A stretch of DNA of 64,000 nt from Liolophura sinensis. Taxonomy: Eukaryota > Mollusca > Polyplacophora > Chitonida > Chitonidae. The notes under the pieces are model-generated. The model was not told where the DNA came from and did no database searches. It saw only the letters and a list, made by a program, of their open reading frames with translations. Positions 1-12,965 of the stretch are shown here, piece after piece. The translations under genes were made by a program, and so were the position numbers. How positions within the stretch are numbered: the stretch's first letter is position 1; each line of letters starts with the position of its first letter. The DNA is taken from NCBI RefSeq assembly GCF_032854445.1, contig NC_088302.1, positions 39,314,191 through 39,378,190 on the forward strand. Direction: 5' to 3'.

Positions 1-2307
1 TCCCACAATACTGACATTCTGTTAGAAGATGACATGTTTTATTCTCTCTTCCCTCCCCGCTCAACACCACACTGCGATTCTGTTGTATTATGACTGTTCA
101 GGTTTCTACCTGAGAAGATGGCAGAGTTTTGATTAACCTTGTCTTGTGTGATAGTTTAAATGTGACATGTATGAAGTTCTTGTGAGATCTAACTATTGTG
201 TGACGCTGACAGTTTGGGAACATGTGCCTGAGTACTTCACGCTATCATTGAGCTAAGCTGTGGACAGTCTTGTTTAGTGGGTACATGTATGCCTGCCATG
301 TAGGGCCCATTTTAAAACAGCATCAACAGAGAGGATGTTAAAACATTGAGGTGTACCCAGAAGCCAAGCAGTTGGCACGACTTATAGTTTAGTCTACACC
401 AGAAACAAGCAGGGTAACCATCCCTAGCATGCCCCTGTGAAGTCCGGCTATTTAAGGAATGTTGATGACATTAGTTTAGTTAGGGATCCAAGCCTGAGTT
501 CTCAACTACATCTTTATAGGATCGTACGAGACCTAGTCAGCAACTTCCCTGCTCGCCAAGCACGCGCCAGTTTCGCGTCAATATAACATTGTTTGTTTCA
601 GCTCTATCTGTGTGTGTGTGTTGACTTTTTGTCTAACATTCATTGTACAGCTTTCATGTGTCTGTTAAGTCCATGCTGTGACATAAACATGTACAAGTAC
701 AATCTCCAGGTGAACTGATTGTGTTTTGGGTGGTTCGGATAATGGCTAGATTTTATGACATTATCTTTTATGTTCCATAGCAGTTTCCCTTGATATCGAA
801 GTTTTGCCTATTCTATGGTCTGGGCAAGCCTTAATATGGATTTCTGTGTAACACAGCTGACAGATCCTGTGCCTTTTCTTTTTCCCCTTCCTTGTCAACT
901 AGAGGTCAACAATGTATGGAAGTTGTGAGGTAAATATTATCATTTGGGCAGGCAAACATGCTCAGTGCTGCCTGTATCCTGCGGGCCGTAAACAGGGATG
1001 GATTCTACCTTGTGGACCCACTTGGCCCAGAGGGGTGGGGCAACCTGGGCTTGTGTTAGAGATCTCTTGTCCTGTCTGGGTTAGCTCCTAAGGGAGTTGA
1101 CCAGACAGCTATGCAGAAAACCCCACTGGGTGGTTGGGATTTCAAAGAACAACTTCCACACTACTTTACATTTTATCGTAGAATTAGTTTAAGACTACTA
1201 CTAAATCTACATGTACAAACGTAATGATTGGTATGGCTGCTGTGCCGTATGTGGAATAGCTTGACATATTTTTGTTAGTGTCATTATTTGTTTACTGTAG
1301 TTTATAATTAAAAATTTGGTGGTCAGTGATATTTAAAGATACCTGAATGCATGTACTGCCATTTCCAAAGATATGCAGTAATGTGATTTGAGCATTGCTA
1401 TGGCCATATTCATCAAATATCTGACCTAGATGTTTATTTTTCTGACACAGGGCAGGAATGCACTTCCTTGTTTGGGTAATAATCCACCTCTGTTTAGGCA
1501 TTATTATGTCTACCCATATCCCAATTAATAAACTGGCAACTAGGCAGTAATGTGGTGTGGACTTTCCATGTTATGAATTGATATTACACTGGATTGCAAA
1601 CAGTGGTTTACCCCTATTGTTTAACATGTATTGAAACATTGGAATTTTAAACATTCAGTTCAAGTTAAACATACTTTAAAAACATAATTTTCAAATAAAC
1701 AGAAACATCTGGTATTGGGTTATTGAGTGAACAAGCTCTACATATTACATGTTTGTAACATCATGGACTTGTAATGACATAGACCTTTAGTAAGAGGCCA
1801 CCTGTTGATTGTAACCACATGGTGTACTTTGTAACAGTTTGTCGATTGTTCCTAGAATGTAGTTTGCTATAGTTATGTGTGTGTTTACAAAATCACAGCA
1901 CAAATTCCCGTCTCGGATCTGATAGGTTGGAATTGTCTTGGATGAGTGCTGCCAGAAGAAGAATGAAAGAGAATCTCTGTTAATATGTTGGTATGATCTT
2001 GTGTTATATAATTGAAGATATGCGTCAAAACACACATTTGTATACCATTGGTCAACCAATATCAACATTTCAGGTCAATTCCTTACCAATGACTTACTGC
2101 ACATTGCCTATTGTGATGGTAGACTAGACCAAAGACTTGCATGTATGTATGCAGAATTTTGGTTTGTGGTTCAGATATAGTTTAACAGTGTAAAGGTCAA
2201 TGAAACTTGAAGAAGTGGCTGTGAGATGCCATTGTGGTCAGTGTACTGTTCTATTTTTAACCTCCAACTTTACCAACATCCACTCTAACAGTGTACAGTA
2301 CAAAACT

Positions 2308-2412
2308 ATACTGATCAGGTTGGCCAACTTCAGAGCTTGACAGAAAGTGTAATATTACCAGTCTATAAAGGGCTTGAATAAACACGTTGCAAACATATGA
2401 AAAGGTTCAATT
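2308..2412 (+). mobile_element. Inverted-repeat element fragment
   Basis: The sequence from gatcaggttggccaacttc to catatgaaaaggttcaatta follows the 3' half of the element at 46814-47012 and its neighbour at 8625-8785. Confidence 0.5.
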
Positions 2413-5400
2413 ACAGTACCAGTTTTTTGATTTTGTGGTACTATCTTGAACATTTGATCGAAACTAAACCAAACAGATGAAAATTTGTTTGTCTACTCTA
2501 AGCAGTTGCCTGTTTTCTTCTGGGTTTAGGAAGGAACCTGCAATGTATAAAACTTAACCTGCCCATCTCATGGAAATGAGCAGCGCAAGTTTAAGAGGGA
2601 CATACATTTAGTTCAGTGTTGCGTTTGTGTGTGAAGCAGTAGGCTGGTCCCTGTGGCCACTGATATCGCATGACTGACATTCCTGGCCTGCTAACACTGA
2701 TCTTACTGACATAGCTCACCCTATCTCTCTCTCTCTGTCTTCACTTTGACTGGTCTGTATTTCAGGACAGCCCCATCGATCATCTTGACCTAACCTGTCT
2801 GCCGTCTGGGATTTATTTTATGCATTCCTCTTACACTTTTTACAGGGTACTTGATCAGAGTTATTTCTGTGATAAATGTTTCACTATTGTACTGTTTATT
2901 CCATTTACTTATATTTGTACATGAATATGGCACATTCAACAAGTGTGCCATATAACAGGCCTAAATGTGTGCATGTAAATATAGACTAGAGACTGCTCAA
3001 TATATTATAAAGCTGACTGACATCTTACTTCTGTTTGAACCATTGCTATGTTATACACTTTTGTAGAAAGCTGCCAATATGATACATAATTATATGATAT
3101 GATGTATTGACCTGTGCAAGAATGTGGTTGTAATGGGTGCATTTCAATCAGTAATTTCATTTAACTTGTCAGATGTTAACCTCCTAAACTTGCACTTTCT
3201 TTTCTCTGGTTGTGTAAAGAAATGTTGTACCATTTTTGTACTGAGATTTTGTCATTAGTTTTTGAAATTCACGGGTCTGGTCAAGAAGTGTAGGAGTTAA
3301 GAAAAGTTAGGGTGTCCATGAGCATCGTGAGTGTTATCACTTCAGTTCATCCCTCATTGTTACCAAGATGTCAGTGTTATTGGGTCTTGTTGGAAATGCA
3401 CTGACATCAGTTAGCCTCCTCAGAAAGTGCTGAGAAATGAGGAGCTTCCCTCTGGTCACGACTCACCTCGCACAATGCGCTGAGCTCTCGCAGGCATTTC
3501 GGGTGTGTTGGTGTGAGATGTGCACTTCAACTTAACGTTGACCCACCTCACATGGCTGAGGTGGGTGCGGCAAGACAAAAGCTAGTCCCAAGTCATGATT
3601 TCCTAGTCTTACATTTGAAAACAAACAGACTTAGCATTTGACTGAGACACAAGATTAAAGTACAGACAAGCGAGCATTTGCATGATGTGTGAACCCTAAC
3701 AACATTTATCATCTTCGTGTTTGACTTTAAAATAGAAACATAGTGGCCCACTTAACCAGGAAAAAAAAACACATATGACTCAAATTACATACATGTACAT
3801 GTAGCAAATGTATCTGTCACCATGAAAGAGTGATACTGATAAATTTCTCAAGACAGCCTTGAAATCTTTTTGTGAAAAGTGCAGATTAAGCTGATCTTTT
3901 TATGTTAATGCACACATACACTAGAGTTGAATGTGGTTCATGTTGCACAATTCAATCAGCATATCATAATGTACGTGGTTTGAAACTCGCACGTCCAGCT
4001 TGTGGATAATAGGTCAGCCACACAGGTCAACAGTCTGTGACCCATGATCCATCCAAGTGTACTATGTGAGTCTGTGCAACATGTCAGAATTTCCCACCTT
4101 TATACATGTACAGTGTACATGCAGTCAAGCTGTTACTTGTTGTTGAACTCCAATGTGGTCGGCATCTGGTCATCTGTGAGGAAATGTATGTGTACATGTG
4201 CCCTCAGTATAAATGACCTGGAGTGTTTAACTGGAAAACATGTGCTGGATACATACAGTATGCACACCAACAGCAACACAATTAATGGTCAGACAGTGTA
4301 ATGTATTTTTACCCCGTAAAAAAGATGTAGGGTCATTATTGATGATTTAGTGTGACTACTGATATTGCGTTTCAGGGCTACATGTATGTTGTGCAGACGG
4401 TACTCTGATTTGCTCTAATTTGGGGAGGGGGTAGTGGTGTGTATTTTCCAGATTTTACATGTATATTTGAATAATTTGTTCATATGGTATGCAAAGGAGA
4501 TCACTGATATTAAAATTTCAGGTGTAGTGTTTTTGTTACTAGCGTGGATCAGTATTATTTGCAGTCATAAGTCTCCAGTTACAGGTGAATCTAAATTACT
4601 GGTACATGCACACTGTGTAATTTATAGTTCACATGGTTTGTTATTTGAATGCTCTGAAAGATGATATTTAAAGGAAATAAATGTCAGAGGGCAGGTCAAA
4701 TAGTCTATGTGATACAGTCCAATCTTTTTAAGTTTGTATTAAGATCTTCTATCTTTTAACATGTACATTCATGTACTTTCATTGTAGAAGTGAAATATTA
4801 CTGATCAGTTTGATCGTCTTGTGAGTGCTCAGGGTCCGACTGTTGTGCATGTATTTGGATATTATTTGAATCCGTTTTGTGTTTTTTATTTTTGTTTTTT
4901 GTTTTTTGTTTTTTGTTTTTTTTTTGGTCATGTCTGTACTAAGGTGATTAAGTGTTATCACTGTCACTACATGACGTCATGTTTGCTTTGATTTGTAGAT
5001 GGCCTCTGGCAAGAACTACCTCCTAAACTGACTGGTTATCAATTGTATAAGTGTAGCATAAATAAATTAATGATAAATAATAAAGGAATACATCAGGCAT
5101 GTACCATGTATTTATAAGTATCAGAATGGCACATGACAATTATCTTTGATTCCAATCCTTCCATTTACATACTTTATTAATGAACAGGAACTGGGATTCA
5201 TTTTAAGCCAGCTACATCTAGATTTACATCCTCCTCACCCAGGGGAAAACACACCTATTGCTCTTTGACATATGTAAATTAGGGCACCTGAAATTTTAAT
5301 GGTTTGTTTGTTGTGTGACTCCTTCATCTAAAATGGAATGAGCAGTGATGACAGACCTGGACCCTGTTAACGTTACATTTGTGGTGATGGATTAGCCAAT

Positions 5401-5771
5401 GAGATGGTTATGGAGGAGGGTAATGTTGACAGGCATACTGATGAGAAAGTATGTTTTCTTGTGGTCAGGTTGTAGTAAGGATGTAGATAGGATTTGGCTT
5501 TCCACCTTTTTGGCAACACTGATGTGTTACGTTTTAAGACTTTTGGAAGAAATTCATCATTAGTGATTCATATTAGGTAGGGATATTACATATGACTGTG
5601 TTCATATTAAATTGTACTTTGTCATCATGGTTACTAGCTCGCAGGTGGAATGATATTTAAAAAGTAAATAAGTAAATATTTACAGTAAAATGAAATGAGT
5701 TAGTGTGGTTTCATAGCGATTAAATGATGTTTAGTTATAAAGTAGAGGTTGACATTTTTTCATATTTTGCA

Positions 5772-5870
5772 TACCTCTAGAGTATAAGTGGTGGATTGAG
5801 TAGCAGTTAAAATGTTCTTACCTCTAGAGTATAAGTAGTGGATTGAGTAGCAGTTAAGAAATGTTCTTAC
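5772..5870. repeat. Direct duplication, about 47 bp x 2
   Basis: Two copies of tacctctagagtataagtgg, tggattgagtagcagttaa, aatgttct lie side by side with one substitution and a one-base insertion. Confidence 0.9.
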
Positions 5871-6702
5871 ATGTACCTTTTAAACTGTCTTTAAATGCAG
5901 TGTTTCCAATGTTTCCAGTGTTTCGGAAACACAAATTTTAGTTAAGTCATCTACTGAGTAGACACCCACACCTGTGTAATTAAACATTTTCTCTAAGCTC
6001 CTGGCTGGGGCTATAAAAGTCCATCCCTAATGTGAACAGGGTAGTGAGGAGTTAAGTCACCACCTTGGACAGTCATCAGCCTGACTGATCACCCAGATGG
6101 CAGCAATACACATCACTCACTCTGATTTTATGCTTGTGTCAGTTATTTGCCTACAACCTAGCATCCCTTGATGTTAGTGATAGCTAACCTGTTGCCACGC
6201 CTCAGGCAAGTTTACCCAACGGAAACCCATCATCTCTGATGTCTGCTGTTTAAATTAGTGATTCAATGTAAATAAAAGTGTATCTCTAATTGAATCATCA
6301 AAGCTTTTAATCTAGGATGTGAAGTATAAAGGATTGTCATGCCTGCAGGTAGACGTTACATTAGTGCTTTATCTGCGTAAGTCTGTTACCTGTCAGAGAG
6401 TGCATGAGATAGCTCTGAGATAGCTCTGAAATAGCTCTGAAATAAGCTACGAATCAGTGTGTGAAATGTTGACTATTGTGTGTGCAAACTGTCCCATGAG
6501 GTATAACTGTAGATCTTCAAATTGCTGGGCATGTAACATGGAAGTTCATGAACATGTTATTAAAGCTAACATATACCGAGGTCAAAACTCCTTTTCCTGT
6601 TATAATTCTATTCATGCATTTGAGCATGTATTTTAATTTTTTGAAACCCTGGCATGTCTCATCTATTATAATAACAGTGGGTCTGCCAAAAGTTACGAAA
6701 TC

Positions 6703-6836
6703 TGTCTGGCAGCAACCTGTGAATGGTTGTGTGTTTCCCCTGGTGCAGTCTGGTTGCCTCCCACCAAAATGCTGGCTGCTGTTGTATCATTGAAATATTC
6801 TTGAGTAAATCGTAAAACATCAATCAAATAAATAAG
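6703..6836 (+). mobile_element. SINE-A 3' half
   Basis: The sequence gtctggcagcaacctgtgaa, cctcccaccaaaatgctggc, tgaaatattcttgagtaaat and catcaatcaaataaataag preserves the order of the family 3' half. Confidence 0.85.
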
Positions 6837-7889
6837 TCATGAAATTGCTTCATCATTTCATGAAAAATCTGTATATATATGTACAGTATCTGTAGTTATG
6901 CATCACAGGGTAGCATAATGAAATAATGGTTTCTCAAAAATTATGAGAGTTTTGCTATACATATATATGTATATGTAGATGTATATATTGCAGCAAATGG
7001 ATAATGTATTTTTGTAGTTTAGGATGCAAAGTTGGTAATTATATATACCGATACATGTGCAAGTATGTTTAACATCTTACAAATGCATTTCTTTGTGAAA
7101 AGCAGGATCAAAGGGTTACTGTTATAGTGAGTGCAAAATTCAGATATTTGAATAATTTGATCAATAGCTTGTACTTATATGTATGTACTCTCTCATCAGA
7201 TGTCTGTTTCTACTTGTGCTCGGAAAGGAGAGGGGTCGTATTTATGATAAAGCTGCTGGTATTGTACAATGCCATGGTTAGACTAGGCATTGAAAGGTGC
7301 CTGTTAGTGGTAGTACTCATGGACATGTGTTACCTGAGGATATTGATTGTCACCCGAGAACAGGTAGAAAGGCAGGCAATGTGGGTCACCATATTCCCCG
7401 ACCTGCCCAGACCAACTCTGCTTGTCAGGGCAAGTACTCAACCCTGACAGCACACAACTGACTTTCAGCACTGTGCATACCTACATGTACATGTGCTGAG
7501 TGATCGAGTGTTAGGCTTGTGACTCAGCCGCTGAAGGATTAGCTTCTCAATCGTTTATTAGATGTCTAAGTCGTTCCTCGAACGCAGTCTGGGGACACCT
7601 GGCTCAATGTGTATAGGCGCCCTCACCTGCTCACTTACAGTTACCTGTGGGCCAGGGAAAAGGTTGTCAGAAGTGTCATGTACATTGTGTTAAGTCTACC
7701 AGTCGTCACCTGACTCAGACCCTGTACATTGTACATGTAATCAATGCATTCAGTCTAGTACAGCTGACCTCTACATGCATATCCACTATATAGGCTGAAA
7801 AAACTTGCCTTAAATGTTTACTCTGGTCCACACACAAACAACAACTGGTATTGTCTACTCAGCAGTTTTAAGTATACATCTTGATACAC

Positions 7890-8215
7890 TTATTTTTTTA
7901 TTTATTTATTTATTTGATTGGTGTTTTATGCCGTACTCAAGAATATTTCACTTATACGACGACGACTGCCAGCATTATGGTGGGAGGAGTGAGTGAGTGA
8001 GTGCTTGGGGTTTAACGTCGCACTCAACAATTTTTCAGTCATATGACGACGAAGGAATCATTAGGGTGCATGTACGTGTAATGTGCCTCCTTGTTGCAGG
8101 ACGGATTTCCATATGGTGGGAGGAAATCAGGCAGAGCCTGGGGGGGGGGGGGGGGACTTATTTATTTAGTTTTACATTAAAGAGACCATACCAGACATTT
8201 ATGTGAAAAAAATTA
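7890..8215 (-). mobile_element. SINE-A (minus) interrupted by SINE-B
   Basis: The left part (7890-7988) is the reversed SINE-A tail and body up to tatggtgggagga. The element resumes at 8112 with the same tatggtgggagga and continues aaatcaggcagagcctg into a 16-base G run (8140-8155). The G run is an expansion of the short G tract normal at that point. The 5' half beyond it is lost. Confidence 0.85.
7989..8111 (-). mobile_element. SINE-B inserted within SINE-A
   Basis: A 13-bp target duplication, tatggtgggagga, lies at 7976-7988 and 8112-8124. The insert reads gtgagtgagtgagtgcttgg, ggtttaacgtcgcactcaac, aatttttcagtcatatgacg, then cctccttgttgcaggacgga. It is a different family from SINE-A, and I have a general memory of it as common in molluscs. 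The orientation call is uncertain. Confidence 0.8.
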
Positions 8216-8624
8216 GTCAGTGCATATCCAGTCTAAGGTAGTGGCCCTAATTTTTTGGAATAGCCCAAATAATTACCTTTCACAAAATGTCTGCCTCATC
8301 AGTTACACCTGTTACAGTTCAAAATCGAAAATAAAAAGTTCCTAATCCTAAATATATAACATGGGTTACATTTAACTTTTTCAAACTTCAGATTCATTTA
8401 AACACCATAAATAGTACAGATACAAGTTCGGTATTTACTGAAAGACAGTATTGATCTGTTCTTGGTAGATACACAAATTTTTAGTTGATTAGCAAATGTG
8501 GATTGTTTGCCAAAAATTTCTAATATAGCTGCTTTATTCTTTAATGTATGTTTGTACATGTAGGTATACAAATTGTGCACAGTTCTTTTTGATGTAAATA
8601 GTTCTCTTTTTTTTTTTTGTTGCA

Positions 8625-8785
8625 ATTTATGCACATTTTTAATTTGATTTTTTGGACTAAACTTCATTGGTTGGATTGGCCAATTTCAGGGCTTCAGAAA
8701 AGTGTACTTTTATCAATCTCCACAGAGTAATACATTCAGAATATGCTTGGATCAACACCTTGCAAACATGCGAAAAGGTTGAATT
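8625..8785 (+). mobile_element. Inverted-repeat element, 3' two thirds
   Basis: It shares gattggccaatttcagggct, ccacagagtaatacattcag and gcgaaaaggttgaatta with the element at 46814-47012. The left terminus was not found. Confidence 0.55.
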
Positions 8786-10749
8786 ACAGTAGTTTGATAT
8801 TTCACATGGCAAATATTGAAATTATGTATTGGGCCTTGAGAAGTTATTTGGGGTGGGGGGGGCGCCACAGTGTGTTCATTTGTCTGAGACTTTCTTTAGC
8901 CACCACATCAGATCGGCTTATGGATAGTGATATAGCATCCTGAAATCTAGCTTAGCTATGGCTCTTAAATCAGGAGGTTTGTGAGATATATGGTACAATG
9001 TTACAGAGTTCTACCTCAAAGAAATGAAATATTGGTATTTTTGAATACCTCATTGAATACCAATGACAGTGTAAATTTATTCCATTTGAGTATAGGTCGT
9101 TTGTAACAAAATCATGGTAATTTATATATTTACTTCAAAATCATGACTGCCGGTTCGCTCCCTCATGTCCACGGAGGCTTCCCCAAACTATGTGCATACA
9201 GTGCACACTGTATCTATGTACAGGTGCAGGAGGTAAAAATTGTCAACGCTCCTTATAGTGTACTGATCACTACCTTAAGGCTCGCTCTATTTTAGCCCCT
9301 GACTGATCAGGGGTGACTCTGTTCACTGGTATGCAGCTACACACATTTCAAGGTTGATGGGCTTGTCACCTGACTTGTCATTGTGCCCAGGTAAAACCCA
9401 GACGTACAGATGTAGATAAACATTTATATACATGTATTCGTATACTTGATAGGCTGTTATTGTTGTATGTCACGCTATAAACAGTACAGGTAAATTCCCC
9501 ATAAACTGGAGCTGGTCACAAGGATAAAGTTAGACTGCTACAATAATGTACATATAAAATCCAGAAATCTGTAGGAAAATCAAGTCCTGTATAGAAATCA
9601 ACAGACAGTTGACTCACTAGAACTGTCGAAAGCACAAATATATGTACCTACTACTATACATTTGCAGTACTCACGTAGACAAATAAATAAGTTGCATGTA
9701 TGTGTATCTAATACCTCTTAGTGCTGTCACAAATACACATTTATTCATATATTTAATGTCACAAAGAGATCTTATGTACATGTCTGAAGTTTTGCATACT
9801 TGTATACACATGCTTGTTGGGATAAACGAAGGCTGAGATTAATTGCTGAATCACCAAATATATATCTATGTCTCTGTAATGTACTCTTTATAAAAAAAAG
9901 TCAGAAATTTGGTAGTCAGTACATGTAGACATCAGTGGGTGTTCATACTACATACCTGTTCAGATTTCTTATATGTTTATGTTATTTTGACATACAATAT
10001 TATTAGCATCATTTACAGTTTATCAACAGTATGCATAGCTGATGTAATCCCACAGTCCAGAGGGTTAGTTACTGACTGTATAAAGTGAGGACAGATGAAC
10101 TTACACTTGTGGTTGACTTGTGGTGTAGATTATAGCTGGCAGCTTTCTAAAGCTGGTGACAAAACTGACTGTTATATCAGGTATGTCTGTGTATGTGTGA
10201 AGCTGATAATGAAGTGCTCACATGTTAAAAGCTTCGTCTTACAGCCTCCAGGGTATATCTGCTTCCCAAGGTCCATGTGCTCAGTTGCCAGGGATTCATC
10301 TCAGCTAATTAGCCGTACACACCTGTTAGCTAATATGATGGAGAATTAGACTTTAGATTTGCCATTTCATTACCTTTATGTTCAGGGGTTAACTTGACTT
10401 CATGTCGATCAAAATCTAATGCAATAAATATAAAAAAATGTTGCCAGGTGCAATTTGCAATTTTATCACATTTATCTACAAAGTATTAGCTTGATCTCAT
10501 CTATATGAAACTTAATGTGGTAAATATAAAAAAAAGTCGCGGGGTCTAAAGGGGTCCTGTTATGCATGCACTGTATTGCGGATAGTCATGGACAGACAAA
10601 GGTGGAACTCTGTGTGTACATGTATTCTGTGTGTGAGTTTGATCTGGCTGTGATTTGTAGTTTGTTGGTCTGGGGTTCTTGACATTGAGATGACTCCACT
10701 GGCTGGATTTGGCTGCCATTTTCCCTACTCATAAAACTGACTGCTATCA

Positions 10750-10945
10750 TTAATTTGTTTATTTGATTGGAATTATTTCACTGATACGACGGCGACCAGC
10801 ATGACTTGCATGTATGGTGGAAGAAAACTGGGCAGAGTCTAGGGGAAGCACAAAGCCATCCGCAGGCTGATGGTAGACCTTCCCAAGGCCATCATTTAAG
10901 TGAAAGATTCTTGAGCATGATATTAAACAACAATTAAAGGAATAA
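10750..10945. mobile_element. Two SINE-A pieces head to head
   Basis: 10750-10889 is a reversed SINE-A 3' half (ttgtttatttgattggaatt ... gtagaccttcccaagg). 10886-10945 is a plus-oriented SINE 3' tail (taagtgaaagattcttgagc, then ttaaacaacaattaaagg). The two tails are inverted relative to one another and could pair as a hairpin in RNA. Confidence 0.65.
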
Positions 10946-11820
10946 TTGTATTGACTTTTATGAAAGAAAAATGTGTTCATTTAATCCCTTAAGTTTGTGG
11001 TTAATGAAAGTTACGGGCCATTGTTGATGTATGCTGTCAGTTAAAGGGCTGGATGTGCTCATGTGCATTGTGTGCATTTAGGTCAAACATATATACATGT
11101 GATGATGTAAAGCATGCATATATACATATATGTACACATGTATGAAATGTATTTATGTGATGCATACATTTACTGTAATGGAATTGAATATATCATTGAG
11201 AAAAAACAAGCAGTTGTGTTCAAATGATCTTGATATTTGTATGAGTACATAAAATGGTGTAGAGTAGCTATATGTACAAGTAACCTCTTCCAAAGCTCAA
11301 CCCCCTGCCAGCTTGCAATAATAATGATACAGTACAAACTACTTGTATTATGAAATGTGAGCCACACAAATGTTAATGGAATGTCATGTCTGGATTATGC
11401 AGTGCAAAAGGAACGCATGACTGCCCCTCAGCTATAACCCTGTGTGATAAAGCCTAGCATGCCGTGCATACTTGAGCAGGGCTCTGTCTTTGATAATACC
11501 CATATAAATAACAATGTTATTGAATTACACATTCGGAAGGCATTGTGATGTAACAGATAAATGCCTGGAATAAATTAATATGGAAACCTTATGTTCCACT
11601 TGACTGCCTTGAATAAGCTGTTAATAACCCCAAGTCCTTTACAAACCTGTCCAAGTTTGAAACCTTTTGTGGACAATTTTGGTATGGGAGGTTAATTTTA
11701 GAAGGTCAGATGTACAGATAATATGTCGGATTTATTTTGGGATGATATTAAGATGCATTTTGTGACTTGTAATACATATATGTACATAGGTTACAGCTTC
11801 ATGTATTTATGTGCATATAC

Positions 11821-12005
11821 CCTAAATGACCTAAAATTCTAACCACAAAAGTGTTTTTTTAGAGGCAAATAAATATCACAAAATATTATGTTTTGTGCTG
11901 AAACTTTCAATTTTCCAGTAGAATTTCATCCGATGTTCCAAGCAAATCTCAAAAAAAAAATTTCTAAAATATATAGAACTTTCAGAATTGGGAAGAATGG
12001 GCAGG
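11821..12005 (+). repeat. Dispersed repeat family C, copy 1
   Basis: The sequence from ccctaaatgacctaaaattc through ttttccagtagaatttcatc to gaatgggcaggttagtcatg recurs at 14778-14957 in the same orientation. Partial reverse copies lie at 33185-33345, 33885-34000, 38560-38740 and 40600-40755. No terminal repeat or coding frame is recognised. Confidence 0.7.
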
Positions 12006-12438
12006 TTAGTCATGGATGTGCATGTACATATTGAGTTATGTACCTTTTGCATACACATTCATGCATTGTACCCATTGAGTATGGCATTAGACAACACTCT
12101 TCATCAACTCTACTGCATCAACATGTGCATTGTACATTTTATTTCGGAAATTTGTGTACAGATATCGGGTAAAGTCAGCATACATCGTGTACATGTACCT
12201 TGTGGTAAATCTGTTTCTATTTTTCCTCACACAAATAAATATAACATTTCAACTGTACTTCTGGCTATATACATGCACCTCCATCCATCAGTCTAACTCA
12301 TACAGTACATGTACAAGCACCAATAAATTCATGTACATGTATTTTGAAGATGGTGGTAAAGCATCAATTATCGTTGCACATGGGTGAAACACTGATCATA
12401 GCATGAACAAACAATAAATAAGCAAACTATTTACATAA

Positions 12439-12585
<147 letters not shown>

Positions 12586-12621
12586 TAAAATCAATCTACC
12601 TTACTCATGGTAATAACCATA

Positions 12622-12641
12622 TGCTGTCACATGTGACAGCA
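12622..12641. repeat. Perfect 20-bp palindrome with central CACATGTG
   Basis: The two 10-base halves (TGCTGTCACA and its complement) are exact inverted copies with no spacer. It lies 42 bases inside the intron after the WW2 exon and is followed directly by a weaker inverted pair, cacatg...catgtg. The centre is an E-box-like CACATGTG. Confidence 0.8.
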
Positions 12642-12912
12642 CATGCAGGAACATGTGCTCAGCCAGGTACATGTATGGATGCTGCCACATAAAGACCTGA
12701 CTGCTGTTACATGTACTTTACGCGAGTTGAGCATCAGTCAGACTTTAAAAGAAATATATGGAGAGAATGGTCACACCATTTGTATAGGATCTGAAAAATG
12801 GAAGAAATTGACCGTTTGTTTCTTGCAAGCCAATCAATTTTTTAAAGACATGAGGGAAAAAGTTATATTTTGGCATGTACTTTTGTATATTGTGAGTATC
12901 ATATATTAATAG

Positions 12913-12965
12913 TGTCTGAAAATTGCTCAGTATGACATTAAACCCCAAGCATACATACATACACA
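12913..12965 (+). mobile_element. SINE-B fragment
   Basis: The words ctgaaaattgctcagtatga and cattaaaccccaagcata are the reverse complement of the SINE-B end at 7989-8040. The tail is catacatacatacacatac. Confidence 0.6.

Noticed and set aside
961-1060. Possible WW1-like string around gatggattctaccttgtgg (reading D-G-F-Y-L-V-D-P)
   Set aside because: It lacks the flanking G-W-E, the aromatic pair followed by D-H, and a second Trp, and I found no fitting donor in the phase required by the exon at 12471.
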